From Mesorhizobium tamadayense (lineage in GTDB: Bacteria > Pseudomonadota > Alphaproteobacteria > Rhizobiales > Rhizobiaceae): 64,000 bases of DNA. Each line of letters begins with the position of its first letter. Position 1 is the first letter of the stretch. Below, one piece after another: positions 1 through 9,392 of this stretch. The position numbers and the translations under genes were made by a program. The stretch spans positions 1-64,000 of the forward strand of contig NZ_RQXT01000024.1 of NCBI RefSeq assembly GCF_003863365.1, given 5' to 3'. The notes under the pieces were generated by a model, which was not told where the DNA came from, did not search any database, and saw only the letters and a list, made by a program, of their open reading frames with translations.

Positions 1-145
1 CGAACAGGCCAATGGCCTTGTCGGTATGGCGCAACAGAAGCATGCCGGCGTCCGAGGTGATGGCACCGCCGTCGAAACCGGCGACAACTTTGTGGCCGTC
101 GAAGCCTTCAAATTCGAGCTGTTCGCAGATACAGTCTGTTTGCAT
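1..145 (-). CDS. IS1380-family transposase, N-terminal fragment cut by the window edge
   Basis: Reading the minus strand from the ATG at 145 gives 48 codons that run off the left edge. They contain FDGGAITSDAGMLLLRHTDK, which matches the N-terminal signature of IS1380-family transposases (FDGG-ITSDAG-LLL). This part precedes most of the DDE catalytic core. The start codon lies inside a hairpin arm (143-213). Activity cannot be judged because the rest of the gene is outside the window. The family call is firm from the motif; the particular element is not identified. Confidence 0.85.
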   Translation of the reverse strand, partial: MQTDCICEQLEFEGFDGHKVVAGFDGGAITSDAGMLLLRHTDKAIGLF

Positions 146-213
146 CGGCTCTGTTCCGTGAATCCGTTAAGCCTTTGTTGCAAAAGCAGTTTTACAGATT
201 CGCAGAGCCGATG
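143..213 (-). promoter_or_regulatory. Inverted repeat that hides the transposase start codon
   Basis: CATCGGCTCTG (143-153) and CAGAGCCGATG (203-213) are perfect 11-bp inverted repeats separated by 49 bases. On the minus-strand transcript the second arm contains the transposase ATG. A transcript entering from outside the element could fold and mask the start, a strategy known for several insertion sequences. Its operation here is inferred. Confidence 0.55.
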
Positions 214-337
214 CAGCCCTTACTTTGAGATATTCAGGCTAACTGGTCAAAATCCGCTCAAATCCTTCGCTTATTGCTCGAACAGCTTTAAGGGGTGCCT
301 TGCGCCTCGCATGCGAGACACAAGGGCTGGAGCCGGT

Positions 338-958
338 ATGCAATCCAGGGAAGTGCCTTATTTCAGCCAGTGGGAATCGCCCGGCATGACTTTGCCGCTC
401 CTGGCGGAGGGACCATCGGCTCTGCATCGCGATCCGCTATGGCGCAACTCCGGCGCGGATACGGTCGAGGACTATGCGCGCTGGGCTGTCAATGTCTGCG
501 GCATGGCCTGCCTGAAGATGATCCTTGCCGCGCGCGGTGAAATCCATGCCACGCTGGAACTTGCCCGCGCCTGCACGACCTATGGCGGCTATGTCGTCAA
601 TGACGGGGACGGCTCGATCGAAGGGCTGATCTACGCGCCCTTCGTCAGGTTCGTCCACGAACGGTTCGGCCTGCCCGCCCAGACAATGACCGACGTCGAT
701 ATCGCCGTGGTGTCCGGACTGCTTTCGCGGTGGCGCTATTTCATCGCTTCGGTGCATCCCGGCATCCGCTGGCCCGAGCGCATACCGCCATCGAAGGGCG
801 GGCATTTGGTGCTGGTGACGGCAGCTTCGCCGGAGACGATCCGCTTCCACAACCCGTCCGGCCATGACCGGCAAAGCCAAGCGGACGTCACGCTGCCGCT
901 CGCCAGTTTCGACCGCTTTTTCGCCCGGCGCGGCATCGCCGTCGGTTTCCAGTCCTGA
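338..958 (+). CDS. C39-like (papain-fold) peptidase domain protein
   Basis: This predicted 206-residue protein has the layout of a C39-like cysteine peptidase domain. The nucleophile region is NVCGMACLKMIL, the histidine is in GGHLVLVT and the third residue is in FHNPSGH. No signal peptide or export ABC domain is present, so it is not a bacteriocin exporter. The reading frame stays open upstream into the insertion sequence, but homology-like sequence begins only at MQSREVPYF, so the ATG at 338 is preferred; an in-frame ATG at 311 is possible. It lies 17 bases upstream of the D-Ala-D-Ala ligase and is probably co-transcribed with it. The substrate is unknown; a role in peptide or peptidoglycan processing is only suggested by the neighbour. 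Confidence 0.75.
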   Translation: MQSREVPYFSQWESPGMTLPLLAEGPSALHRDPLWRNSGADTVEDYARWAVNVCGMACLKMILAARGEIHATLELARACTTYGGYVVNDGDGSIEGLIYAPFVRFVHERFGLPAQTMTDVDIAVVSGLLSRWRYFIASVHPGIRWPERIPPSKGGHLVLVTAASPETIRFHNPSGHDRQSQADVTLPLASFDRFFARRGIAVGFQS

Positions 959-975
959 CCATTCCGGAGATATCG

Positions 976-2046
976 ATGGCCGAGAAAAGACTGTGTATCG
1001 GTGTGTTGTTTGGCGGGCGCTCCGCCGAGCATGAGGTCTCGTTGCTTTCGGCGACCAATGTCATGCGCGCGCTTGACCCCGCGAAATACGATGCCGTTCC
1101 GATCTTCGTCACCCGCCAGGGGCAATGGCTGCTGAGCAGCTTCCAGGACGGCGCGCTGGCGACACCTTCAAGCGGCGCCGAGATCTGTCTCGTACCGGGC
1201 GGGCATGGACGAATGCTCGCCGTCCCGGCCGATGGGCCGCCTCACGAACTCCCTGCAATCGACATCCTGTTTCCCGTCCTGCACGGCCTGCATGGCGAGG
1301 ACGGCGCCGCGCAGGGACTGGCGGAAGTGGCACGTGTGCCGCTTGCCGGCTGCGGCATCCTGGGTTCGGCCACGGCCCTCGACAAGGACATCGCCAAGCG
1401 GCTGCTGAAAGCGGCCGGCCTGCCGGCTGCACGGTCCGTCACAATACTGCCGGAAGCCGCGCCCGCCTTTGCGGAGATCGAGCAGGCGCTCGGGCTTCCG
1501 GTCTTCCTCAAGCCGGCCCGCCAAGGCTCCTCCGTTGGCGTCAGCAAGGTTTCCGGCGAACAGGACTACCAGGCAGCACTCGCCGAAGGTTTCAAGCACG
1601 ACGGCAAGCTCCTGGCGGAGGAGTTCATCCGCGGCCGCGAGATCGAATGCAGCGTTCTGGAGGACGTGGCAGGAGGCCTCTTCGTCTCCCGTCCCGGCGA
1701 GATCGTGCCGGCCGAAAGCCACGGCTTCTACAGCTACGACGCCAAATATGTCGACAAGGATGGAGCAGCACTGAAGGTGCCTGCCGAACTGCCTGAAAAG
1801 ATCGAAGGCGATATCCGCGAGACGGCCGCGAAAGCGTTCCGGGCGCTGGGCTGCGATGCTATGGCCCGCGTCGACTTTTTCGTCAGGCCGGACATGACAT
1901 TCCTGATCAACGAGCTCAACACCATTCCGGGCTTCACCGACATCAGCATGTACGCCAAGGCAATGGCGGCGAGCGGTATCAGCTATCCGGAGGTCATCGA
2001 CCGGCTGGTGGCGCACGGGCTGGCGCGTGCCGCCCGATCGGTCTGA
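976..2046 (+). CDS. ddl: D-alanine--D-alanine ligase
   Basis: This ATP-grasp ligase of 356 residues joins two D-alanines for the peptidoglycan precursor in the cytoplasm. Seen directly: the N-terminal GVLFGGRSAEHEVSLLSATN, a central VFLKPARQGSSVGVSKV nucleotide-binding segment, SHGFYSYDAKYVD in the omega-loop region (the tyrosine context of D-Ala-D-Ala rather than D-Ala-D-Lac enzymes) and the C-terminal INELNTIPGFTDISMY active site. The length is normal for the family. It is not in a mur/ftsZ cluster, so it is probably an additional ligase rather than the division-cluster copy. It follows the C39-like gene closely and ends before a strong terminator. Confidence 0.93.
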   Translation: MAEKRLCIGVLFGGRSAEHEVSLLSATNVMRALDPAKYDAVPIFVTRQGQWLLSSFQDGALATPSSGAEICLVPGGHGRMLAVPADGPPHELPAIDILFPVLHGLHGEDGAAQGLAEVARVPLAGCGILGSATALDKDIAKRLLKAAGLPAARSVTILPEAAPAFAEIEQALGLPVFLKPARQGSSVGVSKVSGEQDYQAALAEGFKHDGKLLAEEFIRGREIECSVLEDVAGGLFVSRPGEIVPAESHGFYSYDAKYVDKDGAALKVPAELPEKIEGDIRETAAKAFRALGCDAMARVDFFVRPDMTFLINELNTIPGFTDISMYAKAMAASGISYPEVIDRLVAHGLARAARSV

Positions 2047-2076
2047 GGTAGGGGAAGAACAGGCCGAATAAGCAAA

Positions 2077-2107
2077 AAGAGCGGCCCGAGAGCCGCTCTT
2101 GTCTTTT
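2077..2107. terminator. Bidirectional intrinsic terminator between convergent genes
   Basis: AAGAGCGGC (2077-2085) pairs perfectly with GCCGCTCTT (2092-2100) across a six-base loop. GTCTTTT follows on the plus strand, and the AAAAA before the stem gives a T-run on the minus strand. It serves both ddl and the convergent solute-binding protein gene. Confidence 0.9.
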
Positions 2108-2123
2108 GCAAGCACGCCCGAGC

Positions 2124-3176
2124 CTACTTGGCGTTCGGGTTCGGCATCCAGGCGGGCATGGCGACATCGGCGTGGGCGAACTGCGGCAGCTTGGCCGACA
2201 GGTCCTCCATGTTCTTGATGTCCTTGTCGATGAGCTCCTTCTGGGTGATCAGCGTCGGCGGCACGATGACGTTATGGCCGGGATCCTCGCCGGCGAGCAG
2301 TTGCGCCAGGGCGCGCACCGAGACCTGGCCGACGACGGCCGGGTTGGTGGCGGCGGTCGCGGCCCAGGCGCTGTCCGGCTCGCGCATTGCCGCGATATCC
2401 GAGGTAGAGATGTCGGCCGAGTAGATCTTGATGCCCTTGTTAAGCCCCGCCTCGTCGACGGCGATCTTCACGCCCTTGGCGAACTCGTCATAGGGCGCGA
2501 ACATCACCTTGATGTCGGGATGCGCCTGCAGCACCGAGCGCGCCTGGTTGGCGACGGAATTGGCGATCGGGTTGTCGAGCGTGCCGAACATGGCCGCTTC
2601 GTTGATGCCCGAATATTTCTTCTTCACGTCGACCCAGGTCTCGTTGCGGCGGTCGAGCGGCGCGATGCCGGCGACATAGACATAGCCGGCCTTCCAGCTC
2701 TCGCCATTGTCCTTGACCGCCTGCTCGAGAGCGAGGCGGGCAAGATCGCGGTCGGACTGCTCGATCTGCGGGATCTTCGGGTTCTCGACATTGACGTCGA
2801 AGGCGACGACCTTGATGCCGGCATCGACCGCGCGCTGGGCTGCGTCCTTCATCGATTCGGTCAGGCCGTGCTGGATGATGATGCCCTGCACGCCGAGCGC
2901 GATGGCCTGGTCGACCATGTCGGCCTGGAGGGCCGCGTCCTGGCGGCTGTCCAGCACGCGCAGGTCGACGCCGAGCGCCTTGGCCTGTGCCTCGACGCCG
3001 GAAAGATAGGCCTGGAAGAAGTCACCCGTCGAAAGGTACCGCACCAGCGCGATCTTGACGCCAGGCTTGTCGAACGGCGCCGGGCGGTCGGCCGCAAGGG
3101 CCGTGCCCTGCATCAGCAGCGCCGCGCCTGCAAGGCCAAGTGCGGCCTTGCCCAAAAGTCTTCTTGTGATGCTCAC
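2124..3176 (-). CDS. Sugar ABC transporter, periplasmic binding protein (ribose/5-methylthioribose type)
   Basis: This 350-residue periplasmic binding protein belongs to the type 1 (RbsB-like) family. It opens with a twin-arginine-like signal (MSITRRLLGKAALGLAGAAL) ending in a TALAAD cleavage site. Two lobes follow, with typical segments such as VDQAIALGVQGIIIQH and GIKVVAFDVNV. It is the last gene of an ATPase-permease-binding-protein operon that diverges from mtnK-mtnA. From that context the likely ligand is 5-methylthioribose or a related 5-deoxypentose; the sequence alone says only pentose or hexose family. A terminator follows. Confidence 0.88.
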   Translation of the reverse strand: MSITRRLLGKAALGLAGAALLMQGTALAADRPAPFDKPGVKIALVRYLSTGDFFQAYLSGVEAQAKALGVDLRVLDSRQDAALQADMVDQAIALGVQGIIIQHGLTESMKDAAQRAVDAGIKVVAFDVNVENPKIPQIEQSDRDLARLALEQAVKDNGESWKAGYVYVAGIAPLDRRNETWVDVKKKYSGINEAAMFGTLDNPIANSVANQARSVLQAHPDIKVMFAPYDEFAKGVKIAVDEAGLNKGIKIYSADISTSDIAAMREPDSAWAATAATNPAVVGQVSVRALAQLLAGEDPGHNVIVPPTLITQKELIDKDIKNMEDLSAKLPQFAHADVAMPAWMPNPNAK

Positions 3177-3217
3177 GTCGTTTCCTCCACTTGTTGAAAT
3201 CCAACCCGGTCGAAATC

Positions 3218-4258
3218 CTATGTCCTGCCCCTGCCGGAAAGGGCGAAGGTGAAGACAAGGGCAACGACGAGAACGGCGCCCTTGACGAAATCCTGCGTGT
3301 AGTAAGGGGCGTTCATCATCGTCAGGCCTTGCAGCAGGACGCCGACGAACACCGCGCCGACGGCCGTGCCGAAGGCGTTGGGCTTGGCGGCGCCGAGCAC
3401 CGCGTAGCCGATGAGCGCCGCAGCCACTGCGTCGAGCAGCAGATTATTACCCGAGGCGATGTCGCCGCGTCCAAGCCGGGCAGCAAGCAAAATCCCGCCG
3501 ATCGAGGCAAAAACACCAGAAATGACGTAGGCCCAGATTTTGTATGCCTTGACAGGCGCGCCGGCGAGCTCGGCGGCGCGTTCGTTGCTGCCGACGGCAT
3601 ACATCATGCGGCCGAAGCGGGTGTATTCGAGGAAGAACCAGATCAGCACGGCGAGCGCGATGAGCACCACCACCGACACCGGGATCAGGTTCGGGATGAA
3701 GAAGTCGATGCGGTGGCGGCCGAGCGCCAGGAACGCCTCGCTGAACCTGCCGTTGGCGACCGAGCCGTCGGGCATGGTCATGCCGGTGGCAATCGAGCGG
3801 CCCTCGGTCGGGATGCGCTGCAGGCCGAGCAGCAGGAACATCATGCCGAGCGTGGCGAGCAGATCGGGCACGCGCATATAGACGATCAGCCAGCCATTGA
3901 TCAGGCCGACGACCACGCCGATCGCCAGGCAGGCGATGACGGCGACGATGGCGTTCTGCTCCAGCACCACCATGGCGTAGGAGGCCGCCATCATGGCGCT
4001 GGTGGCGACCGAGCCGATCGACAGGTCAAAGCCGCCGACGACCAGCGTCGCGGTGACGCCGAGCGCCAGCACGCCGGTGATCGCCACCGACTGGAAGATG
4101 AAGACGGCACTTTGCGGCGAGACGAAACCGTCGGCGGCGATCGCGAAATAGCCGATCAGCCCGAACAAAAGCACGATGAAGCCATAGCGGATGGCATGGT
4201 CACGCAATGTCATCGAACGCTCCCGCGCTGTCGCCCTCTCCGCCAAACTGGAACTCAT
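3218..4258 (-). CDS. Sugar ABC transporter permease (RbsC family)
   Basis: This inner-membrane permease of about 346 residues has eight to ten hydrophobic segments. It carries the family-typical ATLVVGGFDLSIGSVATSA and the EAA-like RFGRMMYAVGSNERAAELAG loop that contacts the ATPase. The ATG at 4258 has GGAG seven bases upstream and begins 34 bases after the ATPase stop. An in-frame ATG at 4213 also has a good GGGAG site, so the true start is uncertain. It pairs with the ATPase upstream and the binding protein downstream to form a complete importer, probably for the methylthioribose used by MtnK. Confidence 0.88.
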   Translation of the reverse strand: MSSSLAERATARERSMTLRDHAIRYGFIVLLFGLIGYFAIAADGFVSPQSAVFIFQSVAITGVLALGVTATLVVGGFDLSIGSVATSAMMAASYAMVVLEQNAIVAVIACLAIGVVVGLINGWLIVYMRVPDLLATLGMMFLLLGLQRIPTEGRSIATGMTMPDGSVANGRFSEAFLALGRHRIDFFIPNLIPVSVVVLIALAVLIWFFLEYTRFGRMMYAVGSNERAAELAGAPVKAYKIWAYVISGVFASIGGILLAARLGRGDIASGNNLLLDAVAAALIGYAVLGAAKPNAFGTAVGAVFVGVLLQGLTMMNAPYYTQDFVKGAVLVVALVFTFALSGRGRT

Positions 4259-4292
4259 GCCTTTACTCCAAGTCTCGTCATTTCGTGCGATC

Positions 4293-5804
<1,512 letters not shown>

Positions 5805-5840
5805 TCGTTCCTCCCTGATCGTGACGCTATGGGCTCGCTC

Positions 5841-5886
5841 GGCAATTGTCAACACGATTGACAATTGCCAGAGCGCTCCCTAGCTT
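5841..5886. promoter_or_regulatory. Perfect 12-bp inverted repeat between mirror-image divergent promoters (transporter / mtnKA)
   Basis: GGCAATTGTCAA (5841-5852) and TTGACAATTGCC (5858-5869) are exact inverted repeats with a five-base spacer. Each arm carries a consensus TTGACA -35 box pointing outward. Rightward it is followed after 17 bases by TAGCTT (5881-5886); leftward, after 17 bases, by TAGCGT (minus strand, 5824-5829). One repressor dimer bound here would close both promoters. No regulator gene is adjacent, so the protein is unknown. Confidence 0.8.
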
Positions 5887-5940
5887 GGCCCCGCCGCCGT
5901 GGCTCCGCTATCGTTGGAAACCGCGAGCAGGAGGGTGAGG

Positions 5941-7215
5941 ATGACCGGGAACAAGCCATTCGAAGCATTGTCGGTGGAGACGCTGCCGAAGCGCCTTGGC
6001 GAGAACGAGGCGCTGACCGAGCGCATCGGCAAGGATATTAGCCGTTGGAAGGTACGCGAGGTCGGCGACGGCAATTTGAACCTCGTCTTCATCGTCGAGG
6101 GCGACAAGGGCGCGGCGGTGGTGAAACAGGCGCTGCCCTATGTGCGGCTGGTCGGCGACAGCTGGCCGCTGCCGCTCAAGCGCTCCTTCTTCGAATATCA
6201 TGCGCTGACCAGGCAACAGGCGCGCGCGCCCGGCTCGGTGCCGGCGATCTACCATTTCGACGAGACCCAAGCGCTGATCGTGATGGAGTATCTGTCGCCG
6301 CCGTACATCATCCTGCGGCGGGCGCTGATCGACGGCCGCGAGCTGCCGAACCTCGCGCGCGACATCGGCCTGTTCATGGCGCGCACGCTGTTCCGAGGCT
6401 CGGACCTGTCGATGGTGGCGCGCGAGCGCAAGGCCGATCTGGCGCTGTTCGCCGATAATGTCGAGCTCTGCGACATCACCGAGAACCTGGTGTTCTCCGA
6501 CCCCTATTTCGACGCCAGGATGAACCGGCACACCAGCCCGCAACTCGACGGCCTGGTGGCCGAGCTGCGCGCCGACCGCGACCTCAAGGTCGAGGCGCAG
6601 CGGCTGAAGCATCTTTTCGCCGCCAATGCCGAGACGCTGTTGCATGGCGACCTGCATTCGGGCTCCATCATGGTCACCGACACCGAGACCCGGATGATCG
6701 ATCCGGAGTTCGCCTTCTACGGCCCGATCGCCTTCGATGTCGGCATGCTGCTTGCCAATTTCTGGATGGCCTTCTTCTCGCAGCGCGGCCATGAGGAGAA
6801 CGGCAGCCGGGATTCAATGCGCGCCTATCTGCTCAAGGTCACCGCCGAGACCTGGGCCGTCTTCCGCGCCGAGTTCTCGCATCTGTGGCGGACCGAGCGC
6901 ACCGGCATGCTCTATCAGCGGAGCCTGTTCGAGGATCAAGGTGACAGGCTGGGCGCCGAACAGGCGCTCGACCATATGCTCTCCGGCATCTGGACCGACC
7001 TGCTCGGCTTTGCCGGCATCGAGGTTCATCGGCGCATCCTCGGCCTCGCCCACAATGCCGATTTCGAGACCATTGCCGATCAGGACCTGCGCGCCAAATG
7101 TGAGACAAAGGCGCTGCGCTTCGGCCGCCACATCGCCGTCAACCGGCGCCAGATCCACAGCATCGATGAGGTCAACACCCTGGCCGCGCTGATCGAGCAG
7201 GAGAGCAGAATTTGA
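5941..7215 (+). CDS. mtnK: S-methyl-5-thioribose kinase
   Basis: The kinase phosphorylates 5-methylthioribose to the 1-phosphate in methionine salvage. The 424-residue protein has the aminoglycoside-phosphotransferase-like fold. Seen: GDGNLNLVFIVEG near the N terminus (nucleotide loop), the catalytic LLHGDLHSGSIMV and the metal-binding MIDPEFAFYGP. The ATG at 5941 has AGGAGG six bases upstream and is preferred to an earlier in-frame ATG at 5899. The gene overlaps mtnA by four bases and diverges from the ABC importer, so imported methylthioribose is the probable source of substrate. No methylthioadenosine phosphorylase or nucleosidase gene is in the window. Confidence 0.93.
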   Translation: MTGNKPFEALSVETLPKRLGENEALTERIGKDISRWKVREVGDGNLNLVFIVEGDKGAAVVKQALPYVRLVGDSWPLPLKRSFFEYHALTRQQARAPGSVPAIYHFDETQALIVMEYLSPPYIILRRALIDGRELPNLARDIGLFMARTLFRGSDLSMVARERKADLALFADNVELCDITENLVFSDPYFDARMNRHTSPQLDGLVAELRADRDLKVEAQRLKHLFAANAETLLHGDLHSGSIMVTDTETRMIDPEFAFYGPIAFDVGMLLANFWMAFFSQRGHEENGSRDSMRAYLLKVTAETWAVFRAEFSHLWRTERTGMLYQRSLFEDQGDRLGAEQALDHMLSGIWTDLLGFAGIEVHRRILGLAHNADFETIADQDLRAKCETKALRFGRHIAVNRRQIHSIDEVNTLAALIEQESRI

Positions 7216-8306
7216 ACGTCGGCGAGCGCCACTACCGCAGCATCTGGCCGAGCGACGACAAGCGTTCGATCGAGATCATCGACCAGCGTTGGCTGCCGCA
7301 TGAATTCCGCATCGAAAAGGTCGGAACCGTCGCCGGCATCGCCACCGCGATCCGCGACATGTGGGTGCGCGGCGCGCCGCTGATCGGCGTCACCGCCGCC
7401 TATGGCGTCGCCATCCAGATGACAGACGATGCGTCGGACGAAGCGCTCGACGCGGTGTGGGAGACGCTGCACGGGACGCGGCCGACGGCAATCAACCTGC
7501 GCTGGGCGCTGGACGAGATGCGACGTTTTCTCAAGCCGCTCGCGCCGGAGCATCGCGCCGAGGCCGCCTACCGGCGCGCCGCCGAGATTGCCGACGAGGA
7601 TGTCGGGCTGAACCGCGCCATCGGCGAGAACGGCCTTGCCATCATCAAGGAGATCGCGGCGCGCAAGAAGCCGGGCGAGAGCGTCAACATCCTCACCCAC
7701 TGCAATGCCGGCTGGCTGGCGACGGTCGACTACGGCACGGCCACCGCGCCGATCTATCTGGCGACGGAGGCCGGCATCCCGGTGCATGTCTTTGTCGACG
7801 AGACCCGGCCGCGCAACCAGGGCGCCCAGCTGACGGCCTGGGAGATGGCCGGCCACGGCGTGCCGCACACGCTGATCGTCGACAATGCCGGCGGCCACCT
7901 GATGCAGCGTGGCGACATCGACATGGTGATCGTCGGCACCGACCGCACCACCGCCAATGGCGACGTCTGCAACAAGATCGGCACCTATCTCAAGGCGCTC
8001 GCCGCCGCCGACAACGACGTGCCCTTCTATGTTGCGCTCCCCTCACCCACCATCGACTGGACGGTCGCCGACGGGCTCGCCGAGATCCCGATCGAGGAGC
8101 GCGCGAGTGACGAGGTTTCCCTGGTCTGGGGCAAGACGGCCGACGGCAAGATCGCCCAGGTGCGCGTTTCACCCGACGCGACGCCGGCGGCGAACCCGGC
8201 CTTCGACGTGACGCCCGCGCGACTGGTAACGGGCCTGATCACCGAGCGCGGCGTGGCCAAGGCCTCGCGCGAGGGGTTGAAGGCGATGTTTCCGGAGCGG
8301 GGGTAA
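7212..8306 (+). CDS. mtnA: S-methyl-5-thioribose-1-phosphate isomerase
   Basis: The 364-residue enzyme converts methylthioribose 1-phosphate to methylthioribulose 1-phosphate. It belongs to the eIF2B-alpha/MtnA family. Seen: VRGAPLIGVTAAYGVAIQ at the N terminus, the catalytic cysteine in LTHCNAGWLATVDYGTA and the catalytic aspartate in VGTDRTTANGDVCNKIGTY. Translation starts at a TTG (7212) that overlaps the mtnK stop as TTGA, with AGGAGA about eight bases upstream, which points to translational coupling. The later salvage enzymes MtnB, C, D and the transaminase are not in this window. Confidence 0.94.
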   Translation: MNVGERHYRSIWPSDDKRSIEIIDQRWLPHEFRIEKVGTVAGIATAIRDMWVRGAPLIGVTAAYGVAIQMTDDASDEALDAVWETLHGTRPTAINLRWALDEMRRFLKPLAPEHRAEAAYRRAAEIADEDVGLNRAIGENGLAIIKEIAARKKPGESVNILTHCNAGWLATVDYGTATAPIYLATEAGIPVHVFVDETRPRNQGAQLTAWEMAGHGVPHTLIVDNAGGHLMQRGDIDMVIVGTDRTTANGDVCNKIGTYLKALAAADNDVPFYVALPSPTIDWTVADGLAEIPIEERASDEVSLVWGKTADGKIAQVRVSPDATPAANPAFDVTPARLVTGLITERGVAKASREGLKAMFPERG

Positions 8307-8470
8307 TCTCCCCCTCGAGGGCGAGATGGCCCGAAGCGGTCAGAGGGGGTCGCCTCGCATAGATCGCCGACTTCGTCTGTCCGCCGCGAAGGACGTTGCG
8401 CTCCACGCGCAGCGCCCCCCTCTGTCGCCTGCGGCGACATCTCTCCCACTTGGGTCCCTCGTGGGGGATT
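8307..8470. repeat. Rhizobial palindromic intergenic repeat
   Basis: This non-coding stretch after mtnA contains complementary G-rich and C-rich blocks (for example TCAGAGGGGGTCGC near 8340 and GCGCCCCCCTCTGTC at 8412-8426) and could fold into long stems. The block from about 8412 to 8450 (GCGCCCCCCTCTGTC, GACATCTC, CCCACTTGGG) recurs in shortened form at 63309-63366. It resembles RIME-type repeats common in rhizobial genomes. No gene is supported here. Confidence 0.7.
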
Positions 8471-8484
8471 ACTCGCACCGGCAA

Positions 8485-8513
8485 TTGACAGCGCCGCTCC
8501 GCCCTTCCATACA
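8485..8513 (+). promoter_or_regulatory. Probable promoter for the ribH2 leader
   Basis: A consensus TTGACA (8485-8490) is followed after 17 bases by CATACA (8508-8513), a partial -10 match. Transcription would begin near 8520, immediately before the riboswitch aptamer. The position fits well; the -10 box is weak. Confidence 0.5.
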
Positions 8514-8525
8514 GGCCGCGTCAAT

Positions 8526-8663
8526 GTTCTCAGGGCGGGGTGAAAGTCCCCACCGGCGGTAAGGGTCTAGGCCCAAGCCCGCGAGCGCTTCCTGGCAACA
8601 GGAGGGTCAGCAGATCCGGTGCGATTCCGGAGCCGACGGTCACAGTCCGGATGGAAGAGAACG
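8526..8663 (+). ncRNA. FMN riboswitch (RFN element)
   Basis: The conserved blocks are all present in order: AGGGCGGGGTGAAAGTCCCC, ACCGGCGGTAA, AGCCCGCGAGCGC, GGTCAGCAGATCCGGTG and GTCCGGATGGAAGAGAAC. The closing stem is GTTCTC (8526-8531) with GAGAAC (8657-8662). The element senses flavin mononucleotide and controls the next gene, ribH. The expression platform is the terminator at 8673-8698, so control is probably at transcription. Confidence 0.97.
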
Positions 8664-8672
8664 TACGCAGGA

Positions 8673-8698
8673 CGGTCCGCTCGCGCGGGCCGGTTTTT
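8673..8698 (+). terminator. Riboswitch expression-platform terminator
   Basis: CGGTCCGC (8673-8680) pairs with GCGGGCCG (8685-8692) across the loop TCGC, with one G-T pair, and is followed by GTTTTTG. It lies ten bases after the aptamer and 44 bases before the ribH start, which fits FMN-induced premature termination. Confidence 0.82.
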
Positions 8699-8742
8699 GC
8701 GTCGTGCGTCCTGATTCTGGTTCGAAACGGAAGGAAGGACCC

Positions 8743-9210
8743 ATGAATCAGCATTTCCCCAAAGACCAACAGACCCGCCGCGTCGCCGTCATCCGGGCGC
8801 GCTGGCATGCCGACATCGTCGACCAGTGCGTCGCGGCCTTCGAGGCGGAGCTTGGCGCTGTCGGCGGCTTTGCCGTCGATATCTTCGACGTGCCCGGCGC
8901 CTACGAGATCCCGCTGCACGCCAAGACGCTCGCCCAGACCGGCCGCTACGCCGCGATCCTCGGCACCGCCTTTGTCGTCAATGGCGGCATCTACCGGCAC
9001 GATTTCGTGGCCAGCGCAGTCATCGACGGAATGATGAATGCACAGCTTGCAACCGGCGTGCCGGTGCTCTCGACCGTGCTCACGCCGCACAATTACCATG
9101 AGAGCGCCGAGCACCACCGCTTCTTCCACGAGCATTTCAAGGCGAAGGGCAAGGAAGCCGCGAAGGCCTGTGTCGAGATCCTCGCTGCGCGCGAGCGGAT
9201 CGCCGCCTGA
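8743..9210 (+). CDS. ribH: 6,7-dimethyl-8-ribityllumazine synthase, type 2
   Basis: Lumazine synthase condenses the ribityl-diaminouracil with dihydroxybutanone phosphate in the penultimate riboflavin step. The 155-residue protein has the FDVPGAYEIPLHAKTL motif and AILGTAFVVNGGIYRHDFVASAV, with a histidine in the active-site loop. The sequence and length resemble the RibH2 type of Brucella and Mesorhizobium rather than the housekeeping RibH1. The ATG at 8743 has a strong GGAAGGA site; a longer frame from 8704 would begin in the riboswitch leader. The gene stands alone behind the FMN riboswitch and ends in a hairpin, so it is a single-gene unit repressed by FMN. Confidence 0.94.
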   Translation: MNQHFPKDQQTRRVAVIRARWHADIVDQCVAAFEAELGAVGGFAVDIFDVPGAYEIPLHAKTLAQTGRYAAILGTAFVVNGGIYRHDFVASAVIDGMMNAQLATGVPVLSTVLTPHNYHESAEHHRFFHEHFKAKGKEAAKACVEILAARERIAA

Positions 9211-9215
9211 AACAA

Positions 9216-9247
9216 GGGCGTTGCCGGCGCCACAACCGGCAACGCCC
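9216..9247 (+). terminator. Strong hairpin after ribH
   Basis: GGGCGTTGCCGG (9216-9227) and CCGGCAACGCCC (9236-9247) form a perfect 12-bp stem with an eight-base loop, six bases after the ribH stop. No T-run follows, so it may act as a terminator or as a 3-prime end stabiliser. Confidence 0.7.
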
Positions 9248-9392
9248 TCCTCGCCGGCATTGCGACCATGCCGTAACAAGATTTGCTTCGGCGACGGTTG
9301 CGGTTCGGCGGAATTCCGGCCAGAAGCATCGGGGCCGGCCGACAAGCGGGCGGCCTTAGCACGGCTCGAAACCAGATACGGGAGACTATTGG

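Larger units (their letters stand above)
1..300 (-). mobile_element. One end of an IS1380-type insertion sequence (outer boundary uncertain)
   Basis: The transposase reads leftward, so this is the end of the element upstream of its promoter. The bases from 146 to about 300 have no coding function I can support and are more AT-rich than the following gene. The outer terminal inverted repeat was not identified with certainty. A CCCCTTAAAG-like end (minus strand, near 287-296) is only a candidate. The element sits directly upstream of the C39-like gene and may have altered that gene's promoter. Confidence 0.5.

Noticed and set aside
26..337. Open reading frame joined to the front of the C39-like gene
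   Set aside because: The first 120 bases are the antisense of an IS1380 transposase, and homology-like peptidase sequence starts only near 338.
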